Translations under genes and position numbers: made by a program | Shown: positions 7,398 to 15,582 of the stretch, piece by piece | Numbering within the stretch: the stretch's first letter is position 1 | Layout: every line of letters starts with the position of its first letter | Assembly: GCF_015356115.1 (NCBI RefSeq) | Contig: NZ_CP063056.1 | Span: 124,001 to 188,000, forward strand | Direction of reading: 5' to 3' | DNA from: Rodentibacter haemolyticus | GTDB lineage: Bacteria > Pseudomonadota > Gammaproteobacteria > Enterobacterales > Pasteurellaceae | Length of the DNA: 64,000 bases | The notes under the pieces: model-generated | Seen by the model: only the letters and a program-made list of their open reading frames with translations | The model's database searches: none | Told to the model about the DNA's origin: nothing

Positions 7398-9557
7398 ATG
7401 GCATTCAAACATAGCATTATTTACACCGCACTTTTTGCCGGTATTTCTATTTCTGCCGTGGCAGAAACCGACACGGATTCCGAAGTTATATTGGAACAAG
7501 TTAATGTCGTCACCGAATTAGAAAAAGCTAAGGCGGCAGGCGAAAAACAAAAAGAAATCGTAAACTTAAGTTTACTCGGTCGGCAAACGGCATTCACCTC
7601 CCCTATCTCTGTCGTCAACTACGATGAAAAAGCTTTTGAAGATAAATCTCCCCGCAATGTTGTTGATGCACTTTCCAAAACCGATGCTTCAGTAATGAAT
7701 TTCGGTGGTGAAACCAACACGCTTTCCGGTTTATATGTAAGAAACCTGCAACTTGATATGCGCCAAGTCAGCGTTAATGGGTTAGCGGGATTATATTCCA
7801 CTTATAATTCTCCGACTGCCGCAGTTTCATCCGCTCAATTAATTAAAGGGGCTTCCACAGCAACAACAGGAATGGATCCTGAAGGTTCGGCAGGAGCTTC
7901 AATGAATATTGAAACGAAGCGTGCAACCGATGAACCGATTAACAAATTAGGTTTCGGTTGGTATAGCAATAATCGTTTAGAAGAAACCTTTGATTTTGGA
8001 CGCCGTTTTGGTGAAAACAAAGAATGGGGTGTTCGAATCAACGGGAAATATCGTGACGGCGATACGGCACGTGAAAATTATGATGAGCGTAACAAAGAAT
8101 TTGCTATTGGTGCGGATTATCGTGGCGATAAACTGCGTGTAGGCGTAGATTATATGTACACCAAACGCGCCACGCACGGTGGACGTGCTCGTTTACAAGA
8201 TATGCAAGATCTCGGTTTCAACGTACCGGTTGCACCTAATGGCAAAACGAATTTAACCCCTCGTTGGATTGGTCAAACCACCGAAGATCAAACCATTATG
8301 GGAACATTTGAATACGACCTTCCTTACAATATGATGTTATCGGGTGGTATCGGTCATATGGAATCCAAATATTCCGGTTCATTTGGTCAAATAACCAAAC
8401 TTAAATCCAATGGCGATTTCAATATTACCGGGATTCGCGGCATTGATTTTCGCTCTCGTACCACAAGCGGTAACTTAAAACTACAAGGTGAATTTGAAAC
8501 CGGTGCACTATTACATAATTGGAATGTCGCCTTTGATACGGTTGTTCGCCAGCGTGATCATGATCAAAGTTCAAAAACAAACGGACAGCTAACCGGCAGC
8601 TCGATTTATCACCCGACCTTTGGTGCATTATCTCCAAATAATTTTGATTTAACTCCGAATAAGCAAGGGGTTGATAACAAACTTAGCGCTCACAGTTTAG
8701 CCCTTGCCGATACGGTTGGTGTTTTTGATAATACCCTTCGTTTAACATTGGGCGGACGTTTTCAATGGATCAAACAACTAAACAAAACCACCGGGAAAGA
8801 AGTGAGCTCCGATCGCTTTAGCCCAATGGTTGCATTAGTCTACGTTCCCAACCCGAATTTAGTATTCTACGGTAACTATTTAGAAGATCTTGAGCCGGGT
8901 AATGTCGATCCCGATACCGGTGAAATGAATAGCCCGCGTGTAAGCCGCCAACTTGAGGTAGGTGTTCGCAAAAACTGGGGCGAGCAATTCACCACAACAT
9001 TAAGCGTTTATGAAATTCGCCGTCCCGGAATTATCCGTGGTAACAAGCCTTCTTTAGCAGCAAGAGCCGGCAAAGAACAGGGCAAAGAGCGCAATCGTGG
9101 TATTGAATTTAATGCCTATGCAAATCTTCTTGAAGGGAAACTACGTCCATCACTTGGCTTTACCTATAACCAAGCAAAAGTTTTCGACTTCCCGACTTAT
9201 GCCGATACCATTGTAAATGGCGTTCAAGTTACCAGCCCACGCTGGATTGCCAAAGCCGGAATTGAATGGGATACGCCTTTCATTCAGGGTTTAACGTTAA
9301 ATAGTGCGATTCAATACTATGGAAAAAGTTATCAAGATACGGCGGCAAATTATCACTTACCATCCTATACAACTGTCGATTTCGGTGCAAAATATGGTAT
9401 GAAATTGGATGAAAAACAAACGATTACCTTCCGTGCAGGCATCGAAAATGCATTCAACAAACACTACTGGCAAGTACAGCGAGGAATGTATGAGCGTAGC
9501 TTTGCCGTATTGGGTATGCCTCGTACTTATTGGGTAAAAGCGGAATACTCATTTTAA
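7398..9557 (+). CDS. TonB-dependent siderophore receptor
   Basis: This is an outer-membrane gated channel for an iron-siderophore or similar ligand, energised by TonB. The 719-residue protein has a signal peptide (cut near AVAETD), then a plug domain: SPISVVNYDEKAFED, SPRNVVDALSKT, LYVRNLQ and a final LIKGASTATTGMDPEGSAGASMNIETKRA segment. A 22-strand barrel region follows, ending with an aromatic terminal residue (AEYSF). The plug is of the FhuA/FhuE/FpvA siderophore class rather than the heme class, but the ligand cannot be named. An uptake signal encodes the Thr-Ala-Leu of the signal peptide (7425-7433). The ABC protein gene 78 bases downstream is probably co-transcribed. Confidence 0.88.
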   Translation: MAFKHSIIYTALFAGISISAVAETDTDSEVILEQVNVVTELEKAKAAGEKQKEIVNLSLLGRQTAFTSPISVVNYDEKAFEDKSPRNVVDALSKTDASVMNFGGETNTLSGLYVRNLQLDMRQVSVNGLAGLYSTYNSPTAAVSSAQLIKGASTATTGMDPEGSAGASMNIETKRATDEPINKLGFGWYSNNRLEETFDFGRRFGENKEWGVRINGKYRDGDTARENYDERNKEFAIGADYRGDKLRVGVDYMYTKRATHGGRARLQDMQDLGFNVPVAPNGKTNLTPRWIGQTTEDQTIMGTFEYDLPYNMMLSGGIGHMESKYSGSFGQITKLKSNGDFNITGIRGIDFRSRTTSGNLKLQGEFETGALLHNWNVAFDTVVRQRDHDQSSKTNGQLTGSSIYHPTFGALSPNNFDLTPNKQGVDNKLSAHSLALADTVGVFDNTLRLTLGGRFQWIKQLNKTTGKEVSSDRFSPMVALVYVPNPNLVFYGNYLEDLEPGNVDPDTGEMNSPRVSRQLEVGVRKNWGEQFTTTLSVYEIRRPGIIRGNKPSLAARAGKEQGKERNRGIEFNAYANLLEGKLRPSLGFTYNQAKVFDFPTYADTIVNGVQVTSPRWIAKAGIEWDTPFIQGLTLNSAIQYYGKSYQDTAANYHLPSYTTVDFGAKYGMKLDEKQTITFRAGIENAFNKHYWQVQRGMYERSFAVLGMPRTYWVKAEYSF

Positions 9558-9635
9558 TCACTTCGATTTATATTGAATTAAATTCACTTAGATTAGGGCG
9601 AAAATGCTTTCGCCTTTTTTCATTTATAGAAATTT

Positions 9636-11396
9636 ATGAACTGGCAAACCGAACTCAATAACAGTTTAAGCTGGATTTTGACCGCACTTTTCTGGGTGGT
9701 TATCGGCTTTATTCTTACCCTAACGGCATTAAAGCAAACCGCTTTCGGCAAAAAATTTTGGCGAATTACCGCTCCTTCTGTAACCAAGCAAAATCACCTC
9801 AAAATCATCGGCATACTGCTGCTATTATTTCTTATGATTCTGCTTGAAGTGCGGTTTAGCGTACTTAACTCTTTCTTTTACAACGGCTTGTATAGTTCAA
9901 TGCAAGAACTGAATGCCGATAAATTTTGGTTTTTTGCTAAGCTCAACGCATTCTTGGTGCTTGTACAGGTCATTCATTCCATAGCCGATTATTTTCTGCG
10001 TCAAGTATTTGAAATTCGCTGGTTAGAAAGCCTTAATGCAATACTGGTAAAACGCTGGTTAGAAAATAAAAAATACTATCGCCTAAAATACGAACGGGAT
10101 TTACCCGATAATATCGATCAGCGTATTGAACAAGATGCCCGTGAGTTTATTAGCAGCACGGTACAAATCGTTCGCGGAATGATCAATTCAGTTCTCACCA
10201 CTATTGAATTTACCATTATTCTCTGGTCACTCTCGGGAATGCTGAGTTTGTTCGGCATAAATATAGAAAAAGGTGTCGTATTCTTTATTTACGCCTTTAT
10301 TATTTTCGCCACGCTAATGTCCGTTTGGATCGGACATCCTCTGATTAAACTGAACTTTAATAAAGAAAAACTCAACGGCGACTATCGTTATTCTTTAATT
10401 CGGGTGCGTGATAATGCGGAGAGTATCGCTTTTTATCACGGCGAACCGAAAGAACGGATGTTACTGAAAAGTAAGTTTTCTCAAATTATTCATAACCGCT
10501 GGGCAATCGTTCTAAAAATGCTCGGATTAGATGGTTTTAATAACGGAGTAACCCGAGTTGCCAAACTCTTGCCTTTAATGCTACAAGCTCCTCGTTTTTT
10601 CACAGGGCAAATCAAACTTGGCGATATGCACCAAACCGTGCAGGCATTTAATCGATTAATGACTGCACTTTCTTTCTTCCGTTTATTTTATGAAGAATTT
10701 ACCGTTTACCAAGCCCGATTAAATCGTCTTTACGGATTTATGACAAAATTAGACGAATTGGATAATTCAGAAATCACTCAGCCCTACATTTGCTCCAATC
10801 GTGTTGCATTGAAAGATTTCGGGGTGAAAGATGAGCAAGGACGCATTTTATTAAATAACATCAATATCGTCCTTGAAAGCGGTGATGCCTTACTGATTCA
10901 AGGAGCATCCGGAACGGGAAAAACCACATTATTAAAAGCCGTTGCAGGTATTTATCCCTTTGAAACCATCGGCTGTGCCGAACACCCTTGTATGGGGAGC
11001 CTATTCCTGCCTCAGCGTCCTTATATGCCTCAAGGCAGGCTACGTGAGGCAATTTGTTATCCGAATATAAATCCCCACCATCCGGAACTTGAACAAACCC
11101 TATATGATTGCAACTTAGAAAAATATCTTCATAGCCTTGATACCGAAAATGACTGGCAAGCCATTTTATCACCGGGTGAACTACAACGGGTCGCTTTTAT
11201 TCGTATTTTGCTAACCAAACCGGACGTGGTTTTCCTTGATGAAACCACCTCTGCATTGGACGAAGCAAACGAGTATTCGCTCTATCAAATTATCAAAGAA
11301 CGTTTACCGAATATGATCATTCTCAGCATAGGACACCGCAGCACCCTTCACCAATTCCACAACAAACAACTGAAATTGGAAGTGTGTATTGTGTAG
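9636..11396 (+). CDS. SbmA/YddA-like ABC transporter, fused permease and ATPase
   Basis: This 586-residue protein combines an SbmA/BacA-like membrane domain (residues about 1-370) with an ABC ATPase domain. The ATPase motifs are Walker A GASGTGKTTLL, a signature-like LSPGELQRVAFIR, and Walker B VVFLDETTSALDE followed by the H-loop SIGHRS. The family (COG4178, YddA) handles peptides, vitamin B12-like compounds or siderophores. The signature reads SPGE rather than the canonical SGGQ, as is common in this family. Its position right behind a siderophore receptor suggests that it moves the same ligand, or its peptide part, across the inner membrane. That link is inference. Confidence 0.85.
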   Translation: MNWQTELNNSLSWILTALFWVVIGFILTLTALKQTAFGKKFWRITAPSVTKQNHLKIIGILLLLFLMILLEVRFSVLNSFFYNGLYSSMQELNADKFWFFAKLNAFLVLVQVIHSIADYFLRQVFEIRWLESLNAILVKRWLENKKYYRLKYERDLPDNIDQRIEQDAREFISSTVQIVRGMINSVLTTIEFTIILWSLSGMLSLFGINIEKGVVFFIYAFIIFATLMSVWIGHPLIKLNFNKEKLNGDYRYSLIRVRDNAESIAFYHGEPKERMLLKSKFSQIIHNRWAIVLKMLGLDGFNNGVTRVAKLLPLMLQAPRFFTGQIKLGDMHQTVQAFNRLMTALSFFRLFYEEFTVYQARLNRLYGFMTKLDELDNSEITQPYICSNRVALKDFGVKDEQGRILLNNINIVLESGDALLIQGASGTGKTTLLKAVAGIYPFETIGCAEHPCMGSLFLPQRPYMPQGRLREAICYPNINPHHPELEQTLYDCNLEKYLHSLDTENDWQAILSPGELQRVAFIRILLTKPDVVFLDETTSALDEANEYSLYQIIKERLPNMIILSIGHRSTLHQFHNKQLKLEVCIV

Positions 11397-11673
11397 AAAA
11401 GGTATAGAAAAGTGCGGTCGATTTTAGAATTGTTTTTGAAGTATCCGTAATGATTAATAAGGTTTAATAATGAAATGGTGCGTAAGGTGGGCAAATTTTT
11501 TGCCCACCGAAAATTCCCCCGATTGAAATGGTGGGCAAAAATTTGCCCACCCTACCCTAAATGTGACGTTAGGCGAAGCCGTAATGCACTAGAATGAAAT
11601 TTATTGATAAATTCACAAAAGGTGGTTACGCCTACGGCTAACACACCCTACTCCTAAACAAAACAGATTTTCC
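11397..11673. repeat. Intergenic region with GTGGGCAAA palindromes
   Basis: The 277 bases between the ABC gene and the convergent bcr-like gene hold an uptake signal (11411-11419) and repeat-core sequences. GTGGGCAAATTTTTTGCCCAC (11487-11507) and a second copy near 11531-11551 are each palindromic and related to the core of the element at 39373-39521. Further right are GTTAGGCGAAGCCGTAATGC and GTTACGCCTACGGCTAAC, related to the GTGCGTTACG-type cores. The terminal GGTATTATGTAGC arms are missing, so this looks like a decayed or composite member of the family. Confidence 0.55.
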
Positions 11674-12849
11674 CTATTCCACAGCTTCCGCAATATTTTT
11701 CCGAATCATCAAATAAAGCCCTGTTCCCAACAAACCACAAATAAAAATCACAGCAGCAGTCGAGTAAAAAATATCGCCGATGCCCACTAAGGGCGAAACC
11801 ACACCACCTAAAAAGAAAGGGGCGAAGCCTAATAAGGCGGAAGCACTACCTGCATATTGGCGTTCGCTTTCCATCGCAAGCGAAGAAATAGCCGGGAAAG
11901 TTAATCCCATTAATAGCAGCATCAAAAAGAATCCAACCTCCACGAGAAACCAATAAGGCTGACTTAATAAGACCGCAATGGTATAAATCGCCGTGGCAAA
12001 AAAACCGAATATACCGACAGAAAGTGCGGTTCGATTTGAAAGTTTTCCTCCCATATTCGCCCCCAATACCAATGCGCTACCATTTGCCCCAAAGCATAGG
12101 CTAAAAGCAAACGCACTTAATCCATAAAAACTTTGTAGGATAAAGGGTGAAGCGGCAATATAGGCAAACATTGCACCAAGTAAAAAGCTTTCAATACCGA
12201 CATAACTCATAAATTGACGATTTTTGATAATAATGCCAAAAGTAGAAAAAGTGGAAAGGATAGAACCTTCCAAGCGATTTTCTTGCTTTAAACTTTCTTT
12301 CAAACGGAAACAGAAAATAAGCACAATCACACCGATTAAGGCAAGAAATACAAACACGCCTTTCCAGCTAATATATTCAAGTAAAAGACTTCCCAAGATC
12401 GGGGAAATAATGGGAGCCATACCGTTAATTGTCATTAATAAACCGAAAAAGCGCGTCATTTCCCGACCACGATAAAGATCCGTTGCCACCGCACGGGAAA
12501 TCACAACACTTCCTGCCGAAGACAATCCCTGAATAATACGAAGCACAATCATTGTTTCAATGTTAGGTGAGAATATAATCAAAACCGTGCTGATAATATA
12601 AACAATCAAAGAAAGAATAAGCGGTTTTTTACGTCCGAACTTATCGCTAATCGGCCCTAACAACAGCTGCCCGACCGCTAACCCAATCATTGCGGTGGTA
12701 AGAGTCAATTGTGTCATTGATGCCGTTGTTTCAAAAAAAGTCGCCAATTGCGGTAACGCAGGCAAATAGAGATCCACTACGAAAGGCCCAAATGCCGAAA
12801 GTACACCGAGTAAAATTACCAAAAAGACCTTTGAATTTGTTTTTGCCAT
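11674..12849 (-). CDS. Bcr/CflA family drug exporter (MFS)
   Basis: This is a 391-residue inner-membrane proton antiporter of the major facilitator superfamily, DHA1 group. Twelve hydrophobic segments are visible. The motif LLLGPISDKFGRKKPLI between segments 2 and 3 is the MFS signature, and FGPFVVDLYLPALPQL in segment 1 is characteristic of the Bcr/CflA exporters of bicyclomycin, chloramphenicol or sulfonamides. The actual substrate is unknown. It stands alone and converges with the upstream ABC gene. Confidence 0.88.
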   Translation of the reverse strand: MAKTNSKVFLVILLGVLSAFGPFVVDLYLPALPQLATFFETTASMTQLTLTTAMIGLAVGQLLLGPISDKFGRKKPLILSLIVYIISTVLIIFSPNIETMIVLRIIQGLSSAGSVVISRAVATDLYRGREMTRFFGLLMTINGMAPIISPILGSLLLEYISWKGVFVFLALIGVIVLIFCFRLKESLKQENRLEGSILSTFSTFGIIIKNRQFMSYVGIESFLLGAMFAYIAASPFILQSFYGLSAFAFSLCFGANGSALVLGANMGGKLSNRTALSVGIFGFFATAIYTIAVLLSQPYWFLVEVGFFLMLLLMGLTFPAISSLAMESERQYAGSASALLGFAPFFLGGVVSPLVGIGDIFYSTAAVIFICGLLGTGLYLMIRKNIAEAVE

Positions 12850-12983
12850 TATACTTATCCCAAAGAAAACAAACTGCTAATTATACGGATCAAGCCAATC
12901 TCTTCAATCCGTTTTAAGTTTTTATTATTTCATCATAAGAAAAAGTATATTTCTTATTTTCACCTAGTACCGGAATATTATTT

Positions 12984-12992
12984 TGTTATAAT
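12984..12992 (+). promoter_or_regulatory. Extended -10 promoter element
   Basis: TGTTATAAT fits the extended -10 pattern TGnTATAAT and lies 36 bases upstream of the SnoaL-like gene start. No good -35 is seen, which an extended -10 can dispense with. Confidence 0.5.
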
Positions 12993-13028
12993 TCGCCACA
13001 TTTTCTAACAGCTTACAAAGGAAATTTT

Positions 13029-13469
13029 ATGAAAAAAACGATTTTAGCAACCGCACTTTTAGCATTTTCAACCAATCTTTTCGCAGCGACACCTGAACAA
13101 AATAAAGAGGCTGCACTTGATTTTTATGAAATGGTATTCAATCAACATAAATTACAAGAAGCGAGTGATAAATATATCGGTAAAGAGTATCTTCAACATA
13201 ATCCGACCGTAGCGGACGGCAAACAAGCCTTTATTGATGCTTTTACCCCCTTCTTAAAAGCACATCCGAAATCAAAAGCGACAGTAAAACGCGTATTGGC
13301 TGATGGTGATTTGGTTGCATTACACGTGCATAGCCAATTAGACGATAAGGATCGCGGTGAAGCGGTAGTGGATATTTTCCGTTTTGATAAAGACGGTAAA
13401 ATCGTAGAACACTGGGATGTTATTCAAAGCGTACCGGAAAAAACAGAAAGCGGACGTAGTATGTTCTAA
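13029..13469 (+). CDS. Secreted SnoaL-like (NTF2-fold) protein
   Basis: The 146-residue product has a clear signal peptide (MKKTILATALLAFSTNLFA) and one NTF2-like cone-shaped domain of the SnoaL-like group. The fold markers are the N-terminal helix NKEAALDFYEMVFNQH, YLQHNPTVADGKQAFIDAF, and the C-terminal DIFRFDKDGKIVEHWDVIQ. Related proteins have been annotated as aldol-condensation-like enzymes, but no function is established for this secreted form. It is flanked by its own promoter and terminator. An uptake signal encodes Thr-Ala-Leu in the signal peptide (13050-13058). Confidence 0.85.
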   Translation: MKKTILATALLAFSTNLFAATPEQNKEAALDFYEMVFNQHKLQEASDKYIGKEYLQHNPTVADGKQAFIDAFTPFLKAHPKSKATVKRVLADGDLVALHVHSQLDDKDRGEAVVDIFRFDKDGKIVEHWDVIQSVPEKTESGRSMF

Positions 13470-13470
13470 C

Positions 13471-13500
13471 AAAAATGCGTGGTAATTCCCACGCATTTTT
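13471..13500 (+). terminator. Terminator after SnoaL-like gene
   Basis: A 12 bp perfect stem, AAAAATGCGTGG (13471-13482) and CCACGCATTTTT (13489-13500), works in both directions. It lies between the SnoaL-like gene and the convergent rarA. Confidence 0.9.
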
Positions 13501-13537
13501 TCTCCCATTATCCCTTTCTTGCAAGATAAATTTACCG

Positions 13538-14878
13538 CTATTCATAGCGTTTTTTAACCGCACTTTTGTCTTGCTCCCGCAAACGATCCAACTTTTCTTT
13601 AATCTGAATCTCCATTCCTCGATTGGTTGGGAAATAATATTGCGTATTTTTTAATTCTTCCGGGAAATAATTTTCACCGGCAGCATAGGCATTCGGCTCA
13701 TCATGCGCATAGCGATACTCCATACCATAGCCCAGTTCTTTCATCAGATTAGTCGGTGCGTTACGTAAATGTGGAGGAACATCATAATCCGGTAAAGATT
13801 TCGCTTGCTGTTTCGCGTTGTTGAAAGCGGTATAAACGGCATTACTTTTTGGCGCAACCGCAAGATAAATTATCGCTTGCGCAATCGCACGTTCTCCCTC
13901 GTAAGATCCCACTCGGGTAAAGCAATCCCAAGCAGCAAGCGCCACCTGCATTGCTCGTGGGTCGGCGTTCCCCACATCTTCCGAGGCAATGGCTAAAAGC
14001 CGTCTTGCCACATAAAGCGGATCACCGCCTGCCGTTAAAATACGTGCATACCAATATAATGCGGCATCAGGCGCAGAGCCTCGTACGGATTTATGCAGTG
14101 CAGAAATGAGATCATAGAAACGATCACCTTGTTTATCAAAACGGACTTGGCGTTCTCCCAATACTTCTTTTAATAAAGTGCGGTCAATTTTTTTGCCGTT
14201 TTCATTGCCCTCCGCCATATCCACCATCAATTCAAGACAATTCAAAGCAAGGCGTGCATCACCATTCACATATTCTGCCAATACCCTTAATAAATTCTCT
14301 TCTAAAATCAACCGCTCTTTACCTAAACCTCGTTCAGGATCTTGAATCGCTTGTTGCAAAACCTGTTCGATTTCTTCAATCGTCAGGGATTTCAACACAT
14401 AAACACGAGCACGAGAAAGTAGAGCGTTATTGAGTTCAAAGGAAGGATTTTCTGTGGTTGCGCCAATAAAAATAATCGTGCCGTCTTCAATATGCGGCAA
14501 AAAGGCATCTTGTTGACTTTTGTTGAAACGATGGACTTCATCTACAAATAAAATCGTTTTACGTCCTGCAAGGCGATTTTGTTTTGCCCGTTCTATCGCC
14601 TCACGGATTTCCTTAACCCCCCCGATTACCGCTGAAATACGTTCAACATCGGCATTGATACGGTTTGCGATAATTTCGGCTAAGGTTGTTTTTCCTGTTC
14701 CCGGCGGGCCCCAGAAAATCATAGAATGAATATGACCTGCTTGAATAACCTTGCGTAACGGTTTCCCTTCGCCAATAAGATGAGATTGTCCGAAGTATTG
14801 ATCAAGATTTGTCGGGCGCATTCTTGCGGCGAGCGGTCGAAAATCATTCTCTGAAAAATCAAAATCAAGGTTAGCCAT
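13538..14878 (-). CDS. rarA: Replication-associated recombination protein A (AAA+ ATPase)
   Basis: RarA (MgsA) is a clamp-loader-like AAA+ ATPase that acts at stalled replication forks. The protein is 446 residues. Walker A is FWGPPGTGKTTLAEIIA, Walker B is ILFVDEVHRFN, and sensor 1 is FIGATTENPSFELN. The C-terminal tetramerisation and lid region (KSVRGSAPDAALYWYARIL, DVPPHLRNAPT) is complete. It lies downstream of lolA on the same strand, the standard ftsK-lolA-rarA order in gammaproteobacteria. Confidence 0.95.
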   Translation of the reverse strand: MANLDFDFSENDFRPLAARMRPTNLDQYFGQSHLIGEGKPLRKVIQAGHIHSMIFWGPPGTGKTTLAEIIANRINADVERISAVIGGVKEIREAIERAKQNRLAGRKTILFVDEVHRFNKSQQDAFLPHIEDGTIIFIGATTENPSFELNNALLSRARVYVLKSLTIEEIEQVLQQAIQDPERGLGKERLILEENLLRVLAEYVNGDARLALNCLELMVDMAEGNENGKKIDRTLLKEVLGERQVRFDKQGDRFYDLISALHKSVRGSAPDAALYWYARILTAGGDPLYVARRLLAIASEDVGNADPRAMQVALAAWDCFTRVGSYEGERAIAQAIIYLAVAPKSNAVYTAFNNAKQQAKSLPDYDVPPHLRNAPTNLMKELGYGMEYRYAHDEPNAYAAGENYFPEELKNTQYYFPTNRGMEIQIKEKLDRLREQDKSAVKKRYE

Positions 14879-14940
14879 ACTTCATTTCCTATGAAATTCA
14901 AGGTAAAAAAATTAAGTGCGTAATCCTTACGCCCTTGTCA

Positions 14941-15558
14941 TTATTTTTTACGTTGGTCATCCAACTCTACACCTTTCGGCACTGTGAATTTGAATAAGCT
15001 ATTTTCCAGTCCTTGATTGGTGATATTACGCAAGACATACAGATTGGTTTGCCCGTCTTTTTCGGTGGTACTAAAGTTTTTCAATACGCCGTTTGAATCC
15101 ACGCGAATATCAAATTGTTTAATATTACTTTTATCCGATTTTGGTTTGAGGATAAAAGTATCCGCTTGCCGTGTTACCGAATATTGATTCCAATGACTTT
15201 TATCGTTGCTGGTTAATAATACAAAAGGCGTATTATTAACCGCATCTTTTACCCACTGTGCCGTCACTTGTTGTACGAAAGGATCGTAATACCAAAGAGT
15301 TTTGCCATCGGCAATAATCTGTGTTTCTTGCGGTGATTTGGTATCCATTCGGAATAAATTCGGACGTTTGATTTGAATTTTACCACTGCCCTGCTGCACA
15401 TTTTGTCCACCGACCGAAGTAACGGTTTGGGAGAAATCCGCACTTAGTACGTTCACTTGGCTTAAACGGGTTTGTAATTCACCCGCTGCATCTGCAAACA
15501 CCATATTGCTAAATCCCATCAACGCAAGTGCGGTCAATTTTAAGTATGTTTTTTTCAT
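14941..15558 (-). CDS. lolA: Outer-membrane lipoprotein carrier protein LolA
   Basis: LolA is the periplasmic chaperone that carries mature lipoproteins from the LolCDE complex to LolB at the outer membrane. It has 205 residues with a signal peptide ending near MVFADA. The mature N terminus AGELQTRLSQVNVLSADFSQTV and the segment IKRPNLFRMDTKSP are typical, including the conserved arginine that closes the hydrophobic cavity. An uptake signal lies in the signal-peptide codons (15526-15534). Its partner lolB is also in this window, at 36874. Confidence 0.95.
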   Translation of the reverse strand: MKKTYLKLTALALMGFSNMVFADAAGELQTRLSQVNVLSADFSQTVTSVGGQNVQQGSGKIQIKRPNLFRMDTKSPQETQIIADGKTLWYYDPFVQQVTAQWVKDAVNNTPFVLLTSNDKSHWNQYSVTRQADTFILKPKSDKSNIKQFDIRVDSNGVLKNFSTTEKDGQTNLYVLRNITNQGLENSLFKFTVPKGVELDDQRKK

Positions 15559-15582
15559 TTACTTTCCTTTTTAGAATAAAAA

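Noticed and set aside
11487..11551. Insertion sequence or transposase remnant
   Set aside because: The palindromes have no coding capacity and no transposase fragment in any frame; they fit the small repeat family better.
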